Source of the DNA: Citrobacter amalonaticus Y19
Lineage (GTDB): Bacteria > Pseudomonadota > Gammaproteobacteria > Enterobacterales > Enterobacteriaceae
Length of the DNA stretch: 64,000 bases
Direction: 5' to 3'
NCBI RefSeq assembly: GCF_000981805.1
Contig: NZ_CP011132.1
Location: 434,001-498,000, forward strand
Under the pieces are notes generated by a model that was not told the origin of the DNA, made no database searches, and saw only the letters and a list, made by a program, of their open reading frames with translations. Position 1 is the first letter of the stretch. Every line of letters starts with the position of its first letter. Both the position numbers and the translations under genes were made by a program. Below, in pieces: positions 26,327 through 34,247 of this stretch.

Positions 26327-26467
26327 ATGCAGGTCTTGAATTCATTACGTAGCGCAAAGCAGCGCCATCCGGACTGTCAGATAGTTAAGCGCAAAGGGCG
26401 TTTATATGTGATTTGTAAAAGCAATCCGCGTTTTAAAGCGGTACAGGGAAGAAAAAAACGGCGTTAA
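26327..26467 (+). CDS. ykgO: Zinc-independent ribosomal protein bL36 paralogue (YkgO type)
   Basis: A 46-residue basic protein, MQVLNSLRSAKQRHPDCQIV..., nearly identical to E. coli YkgO (RpmJ2). It keeps only two cysteines (Cys17 and Cys30), so it lacks the zinc ribbon of standard L36. Under zinc starvation such paralogues replace the zinc-binding form in the 50S subunit and spare zinc. The ATG follows GAGGATAAC, and a perfect Zur palindrome lies just upstream. In E. coli it is paired with the L31 paralogue ykgM; no ykgM lies beside it here. Confidence 0.93.
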   Translation: MQVLNSLRSAKQRHPDCQIVKRKGRLYVICKSNPRFKAVQGRKKRR

Positions 26468-26479
26468 CGAAAGGAGCGC

Positions 26480-26507
26480 GCCGGATAGGGGCAAATGACT
26501 ATCCGGC
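26480..26507. repeat. REP-like hairpin between ykgO and ylaC
   Basis: GCCGGATAG and CTATCCGGC form a perfect 9-bp stem between convergent genes. The sequence is that of a single REP-type palindrome and could end transcription in both directions, though no T-run follows. Confidence 0.65.
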
Positions 26508-26519
26508 AATGCGAACGGG

Positions 26520-26990
26520 TTATGGCGCGACGTCTGCGCGGGCAAGGGTGAAGATATCGTAAAACGACAGTTCGCCTTTTCGCGTCAACATCTTCTGTAA
26601 TTGTGCTTTGCGTTCATCATCGACGCGCGGGGAGTGAAGGATGGTGCTAATCAGCGCTGATGGCACAAACCGGGTGTTGTACCACTCGCCGTTGTAACAC
26701 ACTCTGAAATCCAGTACGTCGATATCTTCATAGCGATAGCGCGGGGCGACATCAAAAAAGAAAAAGCCGTTGAGGACGACAAACAGCACGACCAGCAGCC
26801 AGACTGAGTCGACCAGCGTTTCTGATTGCAGCATCACCGCCAGCGTGGCAAACCAGGCAACGTACATCCCAATAAACAAACCAGGATGCTTGCGAATAAA
26901 GCTGATGCTAAAGCGGGGCTTATTATCGCGCTTCTCACGAACGTTCAGATCGTCGATGGTTTCAGTGAGCAGGCGTTGTATTTCTGTCAT
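26520..26990 (-). CDS. ylaC: YlaC, predicted inner-membrane protein
   Basis: The 156-residue protein has two adjacent transmembrane segments (about 37-58 LFIGMYVAWFATLAVML and 63-80 VWLLVVLFVVLNGFFFF). A soluble N-terminal part precedes them and a C-terminal domain follows (YRYEDIDVLDFRVCYNGEWYNTRFVPSALI). The length equals that of E. coli YlaC, whose function is unknown. Confidence 0.92.
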   Translation of the reverse strand: MTEIQRLLTETIDDLNVREKRDNKPRFSISFIRKHPGLFIGMYVAWFATLAVMLQSETLVDSVWLLVVLFVVLNGFFFFDVAPRYRYEDIDVLDFRVCYNGEWYNTRFVPSALISTILHSPRVDDERKAQLQKMLTRKGELSFYDIFTLARADVAP

Positions 26991-27104
26991 TTTTTGCCTT
27001 CGTGATTTTCGCTACTTACAGGGGAACGCCCTATTTTAAATGGGCGATTAGCGTGAAGAAAGTAACAGATTAACCACAATTTAGCATAACAGTTACAATT
27101 TCTT

Positions 27105-27656
27105 TTACAGTGTTTTAATAATCCGCGCCGGGTTACCACCCACCACCACGTTCGCCGGTACGTTTTTGGTCACCACTGCGCCGGAGGCGACGACCACGTT
27201 GTCACCAATGCTGACGCCGGGATTAATGACCGCACGCCCACCAATCCAGACATTATTGCCAATTGTGACGGGCTTGCCGAATTCCAGCCCACTATTGCGT
27301 TCTGTCGCATCCAGCGGATGCGTGGCGGTATAGATATGGACGCCGGGAGCCAGCATACAGTTATCACCAATATAAATCGGGCAGACGTCGAGCATGACGC
27401 AGTCGAAATTGGCGTAAAAGTCTTTACCCAGAAAGATGTTGTAACCGTAGTCACAGCGAAATGACGGCTCAATGTAAGGCCGGTCACACTGGCCCAACAG
27501 GTCGTGGAGGATTGCCAGGCGTTCGGCCTTTTCATCCGGGGCGGTGAGATTGTAGCGGTGAACGAATCGACGCGCCTGCAACCTGTCATGGCGCAGGGTT
27601 TCATCTGCCGGGCGATACCGCTCACCCGCTATCATTTTTTGTTTCTCGTCACTCAT
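27105..27656 (-). CDS. maa: Maa, maltose O-acetyltransferase
   Basis: The 183-residue left-handed beta-helix acetyltransferase transfers acetyl from acetyl-CoA to maltose and glucose. Hexapeptide repeats run from about 70 to the end (IYIGDNCMLAPGVHIY, VTIGNNVWIGGRAVINPGVSIGDNVVVASGAVVT). The catalytic histidine is in THPLDATERN. The N-terminal MSDEKQKMIAGERYRP is the family's mac domain. A CRP-type site and a perfect 18-base palindrome lie within 100 bases upstream. Confidence 0.94.
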   Translation of the reverse strand: MSDEKQKMIAGERYRPADETLRHDRLQARRFVHRYNLTAPDEKAERLAILHDLLGQCDRPYIEPSFRCDYGYNIFLGKDFYANFDCVMLDVCPIYIGDNCMLAPGVHIYTATHPLDATERNSGLEFGKPVTIGNNVWIGGRAVINPGVSIGDNVVVASGAVVTKNVPANVVVGGNPARIIKTL

Positions 27657-27711
27657 CCTGCGCTCTCTGACTGTTCACCGGTGAGGCAATACAGTAGAGG
27701 GTCAGCGATAA

Positions 27712-27729
27712 TCAGGGAACGTTCCCTGA
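27712..27729. promoter_or_regulatory. Perfect 18-base palindrome upstream of maa
   Basis: TCAGGGAACGTTCCCTGA is fully self-complementary with a central CG, the usual form of a LacI/GalR-family operator. It lies 56-73 bases before the maa start and 24 bases, centre to centre, from a CRP-like site. From memory, its GGGAACGTTCCC core resembles sites of the trehalose regulator TreR; this is unproven. It could also form a hairpin at the end of the hha transcript. Confidence 0.55.
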
Positions 27730-27736
27730 CTTTTAT

Positions 27737-27752
27737 TGTGACAAAAGTCACA
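27737..27752. promoter_or_regulatory. CRP-cAMP binding site upstream of maa
   Basis: TGTGACAAAAGTCACA matches the CRP consensus TGTGA-N6-TCACA exactly, with dyad symmetry extending one base further on each side. It is centred about 88 bases before the maa start codon, suggesting catabolite control of maa. As it also forms a hairpin with a four-base loop, a role at the end of hha cannot be excluded. Confidence 0.7.
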
Positions 27753-27833
27753 ATAGTCATTCTATTGTTACTGCGAATATGAAAAATGTTCCCCAGGAAA
27801 ACATTCGTATTTCCTGATGTGACAGTAATCAAA

Positions 27834-28052
27834 TTAGCGAATGAATTTCCAGACGGAGGAGGGGATCTTGTCGTAAAGCTTATTCATCGTCAATTCTGCG
27901 AGACGGTGATCGGCAGCTGAGTAAAATACAGCCAGTTCATTGTCAGATAATTCATATTTATTTTTCTCAATCACGCGCTCAAGCGTGTCAATTGTCTGAC
28001 AGCGTCGCAAACGCATCAAATAATCAGTTTTAGTTAATGGTTTATCGGACAT
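27834..28052 (-). CDS. hha: Hha, H-NS-associated nucleoid modulator
   Basis: A 72-residue all-helical protein that binds the H-NS N-terminal domain and strengthens silencing of AT-rich, horizontally acquired genes. The sequence ([55 protein letters not shown]...) differs from E. coli Hha at a single residue near the start. It follows tomB by 27 bases in the same direction, forming an operon. Confidence 0.97.
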
Positions 28053-28079
28053 AAATCTTACCTATGATTGTAATAATTT

Positions 28080-28454
28080 TTAACAAGACAAACTAACAGG
28101 ATTAGCCCTGGTGGCATTCACAAAGCAGCGGAACAAGCGATTACCGGATTTCCGCCATTTCTGCAGATCCTGCGCATTAATGCCATAACTGCTGAACAAC
28201 ATAAATGTGTCGTCCAGATATTCATCAATCTGCTCAATCAGCTTATTGTCCTCATTATACTTAATTTTATAATTAAGTGCGAAGGTTGCAATATGCTCTA
28301 TCAGTTCGTTAAGTTGAAGGTTGATTGCCGAGGTTGGGTCGTTAACCCAGCCATGATTGCTTTCTTCAAGGTTTGCAAGACAGTCGTGATAAAGCGCTTC
28401 ACAAAGAAATTTAAGCTGCGCTATATCATGTCTTTTGGGTGAGTATTCATCCAT
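28080..28454 (-). CDS. tomB: TomB, Hha partner/antitoxin-like protein
   Basis: The 124-residue helical protein (formerly YbaJ) begins MDEYSPKRHDIAQLKFLCEALYHDCLANLEESNHGWVNDPTSAINLQLNELIEHIA. In E. coli and Salmonella it counteracts Hha toxicity, reportedly by oxygen-dependent oxidation of an Hha cysteine. The order tomB-hha is the conserved operon. The acidic composition contrasts with basic Hha. Confidence 0.95.
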   Translation of the reverse strand: MDEYSPKRHDIAQLKFLCEALYHDCLANLEESNHGWVNDPTSAINLQLNELIEHIATFALNYKIKYNEDNKLIEQIDEYLDDTFMLFSSYGINAQDLQKWRKSGNRLFRCFVNATRANPVSLSC

Positions 28455-28967
28455 AACGCATCCCCTTCTTAGTGGCTTGAACTAACCGAACACCTTTCGG
28501 GATGGGTACAACTAAACTGACCTGGAACTTGCCTTCGACGCCTGATGATTTAACTATAATCTACTCTAAAAAAGATTTCATCGTTATATTACGAAAAATT
28601 ACAATTGGCGTAATACGAGAGAAAGTGAAGATTTGTGCATTTTTCCCATTATAGCATGTCGCCAACCCATCCCGGAATGAGATAATTACGTGATTATTTT
28701 GCAATTCATCAGATTATCTTCGCTTTCCATCCTCCTCACTCACCCAGGGCGCGAAATCAGAAACAGACTTATCCCTAGGAATTGTCTTAATAATGAGTTA
28801 TTAAGCCGGGAATAACCCTAAGCCAAACGGCCAAAAATAGCCTTCATCCTCTTGTGGATTATAACCTTTATTATGCGCAACCAAAAGTCTACAACGTATC
28901 AATAAGTCCTTTTGCTGATTTCATTCGAAAAAAAAGGCCGCTTGCGCGGCCTTTTATCTGATGGGTA
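28455..28967. other. AT-rich intergenic region between acrB and tomB
   Basis: I see no credible coding region in these 513 bases. The stretch is AT-rich, in keeping with Hha/H-NS control of the tomB-hha promoter, which must lie in its left part. It also holds an 8-bp AT-only hairpin (CTTAATAA/TTATTAAG at 28786-28805) and, at its right edge, the acrB terminator. Confidence 0.6.
28928..28955 (-). terminator. Rho-independent terminator after acrB
   Basis: GGCCGC-ttgc-GCGGCC forms the stem; read on the minus strand it is followed by eight Ts (the A-run at 28928-28935). Confidence 0.9.
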
Positions 28968-31900
28968 TCAGTGATGTTCTACAGAATGGCTGTGCTCAAT
29001 ATCTTCACTTTTCCGGCTGAAGCGGCGGCGTACCACCACAAAGAAGACCGGAACGAAGAAGATAGCCAGAACCGTCGCGGTGACCATCCCGCCCATTACG
29101 CCAGTACCTACGGCGTTCTGCGCGCCGGAACCGGCACCCGAGCTGATAACCAGCGGCATAACGCCCAGAATGAACGCCAGAGAGGTCATCAGGATCGGAC
29201 GTAAACGCATACGTACCGCTTCCAGTGTTGCCTCTACCAGTCCCTTGCCCTCTTTATCCATCAGATCTTTGGCGAATTCGACGATCAATATCGCGTTCTT
29301 CGCCGACAACCCAATGGTTGTGAGCAGGCCCACCTGGAAGTATACGTCGTTAGTTAACCCACGGAAGGTTGCGGCCAACAGCGCACCAATAACCCCCAGC
29401 GGCACCACCAGCATAACGGAGAACGGGATTGACCAGCTCTCATACAGCGCCGCCAGACACAGGAAGACGACGATCAGCGAGATGGCATACAGGGCCGGAG
29501 CTTGGTTACCGGAGAGGCGTTCCTGATAGGACATCCCCGTCCAGTCATAGCCGATGCCGGATGGCAGCTTACTGGCCAACTCTTCCATCATTGCCATCGC
29601 TTCACCGGTACTCTTGCCGGGCGCCGCCTGACCTAAGATCTCCATCGACGGCAGACCGTTATAGCGTTCCAGACGCGGTGAACCGTACTCCCAACGAGAT
29701 GATGAAAATGCAGAGAACGGCACCATCTGACCATCACTGCCGCGCACATACCAGTTACCAATATCGTCCGGCAGCATGCGGTATTTCGCTTCGGACATCA
29801 CGTAAACTTTCTTCACACGACCACGGTCGATAAAGTCATTCACGTAGCTTCCGCCCCATGCGGCACCCAGCGTGGTATTAATATCGCTAATGGAAACGCC
29901 CAGAGCCTGTGCTTTTTCCTGGTCGATATCAATCTTGAACTGCGGGGTATCTTCCAGACCGTTAGGGCGAACACCGACTAACAGATCGGGATGTTTTGCA
30001 ATCTCGCCAAACAACTGGTTACGTGCCTGCGTGAGTTTGTCATGCCCCAGGTTAGCCTGGTCAATTAACTGGAAGTCAAAACCTGTAGCGGTCCCCAGTT
30101 CCACAATTGCTGGCAAGTTAAAGGCAAACACCATTGCATCTTTAATGGAGGCAAAGTGCGCACTTGCACGTCCTGCAATAGCGGGCACTTTGTTTTCTTC
30201 ACCAGGACGATCTTCCCAATTTTTGAGAGAAATAAAAGCAAGACCGGTGTTTTGACCACGACCTGAGAATCCAAAGCCGTTTACGGTAAACACCGAATTG
30301 ACGTTTGCTTTTTCATCCTTCAGATAATAGTCCGTGACTTCATCAAGGACTTTTTGCGTACGCTCCTGTGTAGCGCCAGCCGGAAGCTGCGCCATGGTCA
30401 GGAATACCCCCTGGTCTTCATCCGGCAGGAAGGAACTTGGCAGACGGACGAACAGGAACGCCATGCCGACCACGATGATCAGATACAGCAGCAGGTAACG
30501 ACCGGTGCTGCGCAGGATGTTGCCTACGCTGTCGGTGTAGTGGTGCGTGCTCTTATCGAACATGCGGTTAAACCAGCCGAAGAAGCCTTTCTTGCCTTCT
30601 CCATGATCGCCTTTGGCAACCGGCTTAAGCATGGTGGCACAAAGCGCGGGCGTCAGGATCATCGCCACCAGAACAGAAAGTACCATTGCCGAAACGATGG
30701 TAATAGAGAATTGGCGATAAATGGCACCGGTTGAACCACCAAAGAAGGCCATTGGAATAAATACTGCCGACAATACCATCGCGATACCGACCAGTGCGCC
30801 CTGAATCTGGCCCATCGATTTTCGCGTGGCTTCTTTAGGCGGTAATCCCTCTTCGGACATGACACGCTCGACGTTCTCGACCACCACGATGGCGTCATCC
30901 ACCAACAGACCGATGGCGAGAACCATACCAAACATGGTCAACGTATTTATTGAGAAACCAAATGCCGCGAGTATTGCAAATGTGCCTAACAGAACGACCG
31001 GAACGGCGATTGTCGGAATCAGCGTTGCGCGGAAGTTTTGCAGGAACAGGTACATAACAATAAATACCAGTACGATAGCTTCAACCAGCGTCTTCACCAC
31101 TTCGTTAATCGAGATTTTAACGAAAGGTGTTGTATCGTAAGGGTAAACGACTTTCAAACCGTGCGGGAAGAACGGTTCCAGTTTCGCGATTGTCGCGCGG
31201 ACTGCGTTTGCCGTATCCAGCGCATTTGCACCTGTTGCCAGTTTGATCCCAAGACCAGATGCTGGCTGCCCATTGTATTTCGCGATGACATCATAACTCT
31301 CGCCACCAAGTTCAATACGCGCGACATCACTCAGGCGAACCCGAGAACCATCCTGATTCACTTTCAGCAAAATTTTGCCGAACTCTTCGGTCGAGGTCAG
31401 ACGTGTCTGAGCAATAATGGAGGCGTTAAGTTGCTGACCTTTTACCGGTGGCGTGCCACCGAGTTGACCGGCTGCAACCTGGGCGTTTTGCGCTTTGATT
31501 GCCGCAATCACATCTACCGGCGTTAACTGGTATTTGTTTAGCTCGGTTGGATCCATCCAAATGCGCATCGCATATTGTGCGCCGAACAACTGAACATCAC
31601 CCACGCCGCTGGTACGGCTGACAGGATCTTTTACAGTGGCACCAACATAGTCCGCGATATCTTCCTGCGTCATAGAGCCGTCAGTACTGATCATCCCCAT
31701 AACCATCAGGAAGCTACTGGAGGATTTCTCAACGCTTACGCCCTGTTGCTGTACTTCTTGCGGAAGTAACGGCATCGCCAGTTGCAGCTTGTTCTGCACC
31801 TGAACCTGAGCGATATCCGCATCCGTACCGGAGTCAAAGGTAATCGTAATCTGAACGGTACCTGAAGAGTCACTGGTTGAGGACATATAGAGCAAGTTAT

Positions 31901-32117
31901 CGATACCGTTCATATTTTGTTCGATAACCTGCGTCACGGTATCTTGAACCGTTTTCGCATCAGCACCAGGATAGCTCGCAGAGATCGTGATTGCAGGTGG
32001 CGCAATCGTTGGATACTGCGCCACCGGCAATTTGAGGATCGCGAGACCCCCTGCCAGCATGATGATGATGGCGATAACCCATGCAAAGATAGGGCGATCG
32101 ATAAAAAACTTAGCCAT
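28968..32117 (-). CDS. acrB: AcrB, RND multidrug efflux transporter
   Basis: Trimeric inner-membrane proton/drug antiporter of the AcrAB-TolC system, exporting bile salts, dyes, detergents and many antibiotics. The 1049-residue length is exact for the family. The protein has twelve predicted transmembrane helices and two large periplasmic loops. The proton-relay aspartates are in GLLVDDAIVVVENVERV (Asp407/408) and the lysine in GLSAKNAILIVEFAKD (about Lys940). It lies 22 bases after acrA in the same operon and ends in a strong terminator. Confidence 0.98.
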   Translation of the reverse strand: MAKFFIDRPIFAWVIAIIIMLAGGLAILKLPVAQYPTIAPPAITISASYPGADAKTVQDTVTQVIEQNMNGIDNLLYMSSTSDSSGTVQITITFDSGTDADIAQVQVQNKLQLAMPLLPQEVQQQGVSVEKSSSSFLMVMGMISTDGSMTQEDIADYVGATVKDPVSRTSGVGDVQLFGAQYAMRIWMDPTELNKYQLTPVDVIAAIKAQNAQVAAGQLGGTPPVKGQQLNASIIAQTRLTSTEEFGKILLKVNQDGSRVRLSDVARIELGGESYDVIAKYNGQPASGLGIKLATGANALDTANAVRATIAKLEPFFPHGLKVVYPYDTTPFVKISINEVVKTLVEAIVLVFIVMYLFLQNFRATLIPTIAVPVVLLGTFAILAAFGFSINTLTMFGMVLAIGLLVDDAIVVVENVERVMSEEGLPPKEATRKSMGQIQGALVGIAMVLSAVFIPMAFFGGSTGAIYRQFSITIVSAMVLSVLVAMILTPALCATMLKPVAKGDHGEGKKGFFGWFNRMFDKSTHHYTDSVGNILRSTGRYLLLYLIIVVGMAFLFVRLPSSFLPDEDQGVFLTMAQLPAGATQERTQKVLDEVTDYYLKDEKANVNSVFTVNGFGFSGRGQNTGLAFISLKNWEDRPGEENKVPAIAGRASAHFASIKDAMVFAFNLPAIVELGTATGFDFQLIDQANLGHDKLTQARNQLFGEIAKHPDLLVGVRPNGLEDTPQFKIDIDQEKAQALGVSISDINTTLGAAWGGSYVNDFIDRGRVKKVYVMSEAKYRMLPDDIGNWYVRGSDGQMVPFSAFSSSRWEYGSPRLERYNGLPSMEILGQAAPGKSTGEAMAMMEELASKLPSGIGYDWTGMSYQERLSGNQAPALYAISLIVVFLCLAALYESWSIPFSVMLVVPLGVIGALLAATFRGLTNDVYFQVGLLTTIGLSAKNAILIVEFAKDLMDKEGKGLVEATLEAVRMRLRPILMTSLAFILGVMPLVISSGAGSGAQNAVGTGVMGGMVTATVLAIFFVPVFFVVVRRRFSRKSEDIEHSHSVEHH

Positions 32118-32139
32118 GTCTTAACGGCTCCTGTTTAAG

Positions 32140-33333
32140 TTAAGACTTTGTTTGCTCTGACTTGCCACCGTTCGCGGCTTGTTGTTGATTGTCAGATGTT
32201 ACTTCCTGCGCTTTTACCTGCACGCCAGGGCGAACTTTTTGCAAACCAGAGATAATGACGCGATCGCCAGATTTCAGTCCGTCAGTGACCACCCATTTAT
32301 CGCCAATCGCCTGACTGGCAACGATTTGACGGGTTTCCACTTTGTCATCAGCCCCCACAACCAGCGCTGTCGCATCACCACGCGGCGTACGGGTCACGCC
32401 TTGTTGCGGTACCAGTAACGCTGTCGGGTTGGTCCCTTCTTCCAGACGGGCGCGGACGAACATTCCCGGCAGTAAGGTGTGATCCGGGTTAGGGAAGACG
32501 GCGCGGATGGTGATAGAACCGGTGGTCTGATCGACGGTCACGTCTGAAAACTCAAGCGTACCGGTCTGCGGGAATTTGATGCCGTCACTGGTCACCAGCT
32601 CGACTTTCGCCTTGCCGTTTTCCTGTTTCAGCGTTCCGTTAGCCAGTTCCTGTTTCAGACGCAGGAAGTCGTTGCTCGACTGCGTCACGTCAACATAGAT
32701 AGGATCGAGCTGCTGCACGGTTGCCAGCGCTGTCGCCTGACCGTTCTGCACCAATGCGCCTTCCGTCACGGCGGATTTACCAATACGGCCGCTAATCGGA
32801 GAGGTCACTTTGGTATATGCCAGGTTAATGCGCGCCGTTTCGACCGCGGCTTTCGCGGCAACCACGGAGGCATTCGCCTGTTGCGCATCGGCCAGCGCCT
32901 GATCGTAATCTTGTTGACTGATGTACTGCGTTCCCAGCAGTTTCTTATAACGGTTAACCGTTACCTGAGCGATGCTGGCAGCGGCCTGTGCTTTCGCCAG
33001 ATCGCCTTTCGCGCTTTCATAAGTGGCTTGATATGTCGCAGGATCAATCTGATAGAGAGACACTCCTGCTTCGATATCACTACCTTCCTCGAAATTACGC
33101 TTCAGGATAATCCCGCTTACCTGAGGGCGAACTTCCGCAATACGGAAAGCACTGGTGCGACCCGGGAGTTCAGTTGTGATCTGTAGAGGTTCGGTTTTGA
33201 GCGTCACAACCCCAACTTCTGGCATCTGCTGGCCCCCTTGTTGGGCCTGTTTGTCGTCACATCCTGTAAGCGCTAAGCTGCCTGAGAGCATCAGAACGAC
33301 CGCCAGAGGCGTAAACCCTCTGTTTTTGTTCAT
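32140..33333 (-). CDS. acrA: AcrA, periplasmic adaptor of AcrAB-TolC
   Basis: The 397-residue lipoprotein bridges AcrB and TolC. The signal peptide ends in LTGC (lipid-modified Cys25). Conserved parts are the lipoyl half-motifs around LPGRTSAFRIAEVRPQVSGIILKRNFEEGSDI, a long coiled-coil hairpin (about 98-170) and the beta-barrel region with FPNPDHTLLPGMFVRARL. The start at 33333 (MNKNRGFTPLAVVLMLSGS) matches the family; an upstream in-frame codon at 33369 does not. It is first in acrAB, divergent from acrR. Confidence 0.97.
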   Translation of the reverse strand: MNKNRGFTPLAVVLMLSGSLALTGCDDKQAQQGGQQMPEVGVVTLKTEPLQITTELPGRTSAFRIAEVRPQVSGIILKRNFEEGSDIEAGVSLYQIDPATYQATYESAKGDLAKAQAAASIAQVTVNRYKKLLGTQYISQQDYDQALADAQQANASVVAAKAAVETARINLAYTKVTSPISGRIGKSAVTEGALVQNGQATALATVQQLDPIYVDVTQSSNDFLRLKQELANGTLKQENGKAKVELVTSDGIKFPQTGTLEFSDVTVDQTTGSITIRAVFPNPDHTLLPGMFVRARLEEGTNPTALLVPQQGVTRTPRGDATALVVGADDKVETRQIVASQAIGDKWVVTDGLKSGDRVIISGLQKVRPGVQVKAQEVTSDNQQQAANGGKSEQTKS

Positions 33334-33422
33334 ATGTAAACCTCGAGTGTCCGATTTCAAATTGATCAATGGTCAAAAGTCCACAAACCCATTGCTGCGT
33401 TTATATTATCGTCGTGCTATGG

Positions 33423-33446
33423 TACATACATCCATAAATGTATGTA
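33423..33446. promoter_or_regulatory. AcrR operator between acrA and acrR
   Basis: Perfect 9-base arms TACATACAT and ATGTATGTA are separated by six bases, the same 24-base dyad that AcrR is known to bind in E. coli. It lies 29 bases before acrR and about 90 bases before acrA, so it can govern both divergent promoters. Confidence 0.88.
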
Positions 33447-33474
33447 AATCTAACACCTGTAAATTCACCGACAT

Positions 33475-34128
33475 ATGGCACGAAAAACCAAACAACAAGC
33501 GCAGGAAACACGACAACACATCCTGGATGTAGCGCTACGGTTGTTCTCACAGCAAGGGGTATCGTCCACCTCGCTGGCGGAGATTGCAAAAGCCGCTGGC
33601 GTCACTCGCGGTGCAATCTATTGGCATTTCAAAAACAAGTCGGATTTATTTAGTGAAATCTGGGAACTATCAGAATCCAGTATTGGTGAGCTTGAGACTG
33701 AGTATCAGGCAAAATTCCCCGACGATCCACTATCAGTGTTAAGAGAAATTCTCGTTCATCTCCTTGAATCTACCGTAACAGAAGAACGGCGACGTTTATT
33801 GATGGAGATTATATTCCACAAATGTGAATTTGTGGGAGAAATGACTATAGTTCAGCAAGCGCAAAGAAACATCTGTCTTGAAAGCTATGATCGTATTGAG
33901 CAAACATTAACACATTGTATTAATTCAAAAATGCTGCCTGAAAATTTGCTTACGCGCCGGGCGGCGGTGATGATGCGCGCCACGGTTTCAGGCCTGATGG
34001 AAAACTGGCTCTTCGCCCCGCAATCTTTTGATCTCAAAAAAGAAGCACGAGATTACGTCGCCGTGTTACTGGAAATGTTAACATTTTGTCCCACACTGCA
34101 GTCGGCGAGGCCTGACGCAACGTCCTGA
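33475..34128 (+). CDS. acrR: AcrR, TetR-family repressor of acrAB
   Basis: The 217-residue repressor has an N-terminal helix-turn-helix (ILDVALRLFSQQGVSSTSLAEIAKAAGVTRGAIYWHFKNKSDLF). Its C-terminal domain binds many drugs and dyes, which releases DNA. The core is close to E. coli AcrR, but the last 20 residues (MLTFCPTLQSARPDATS) differ and add two residues. It is divergent from acrAB with the operator between. Confidence 0.96.
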   Translation: MARKTKQQAQETRQHILDVALRLFSQQGVSSTSLAEIAKAAGVTRGAIYWHFKNKSDLFSEIWELSESSIGELETEYQAKFPDDPLSVLREILVHLLESTVTEERRRLLMEIIFHKCEFVGEMTIVQQAQRNICLESYDRIEQTLTHCINSKMLPENLLTRRAAVMMRATVSGLMENWLFAPQSFDLKKEARDYVAVLLEMLTFCPTLQSARPDATS

Positions 34129-34247
34129 CGCCACTCCAGGAATTATCCTGGACGGTTTCGCTGCCGCTATTCTGTCTGACAGAGCCGTGATATTCTTGCT
34201 CGTTGACTATCTTCGGTCGTCTTTTCGGTTCAGAAACCTTCATTCAC

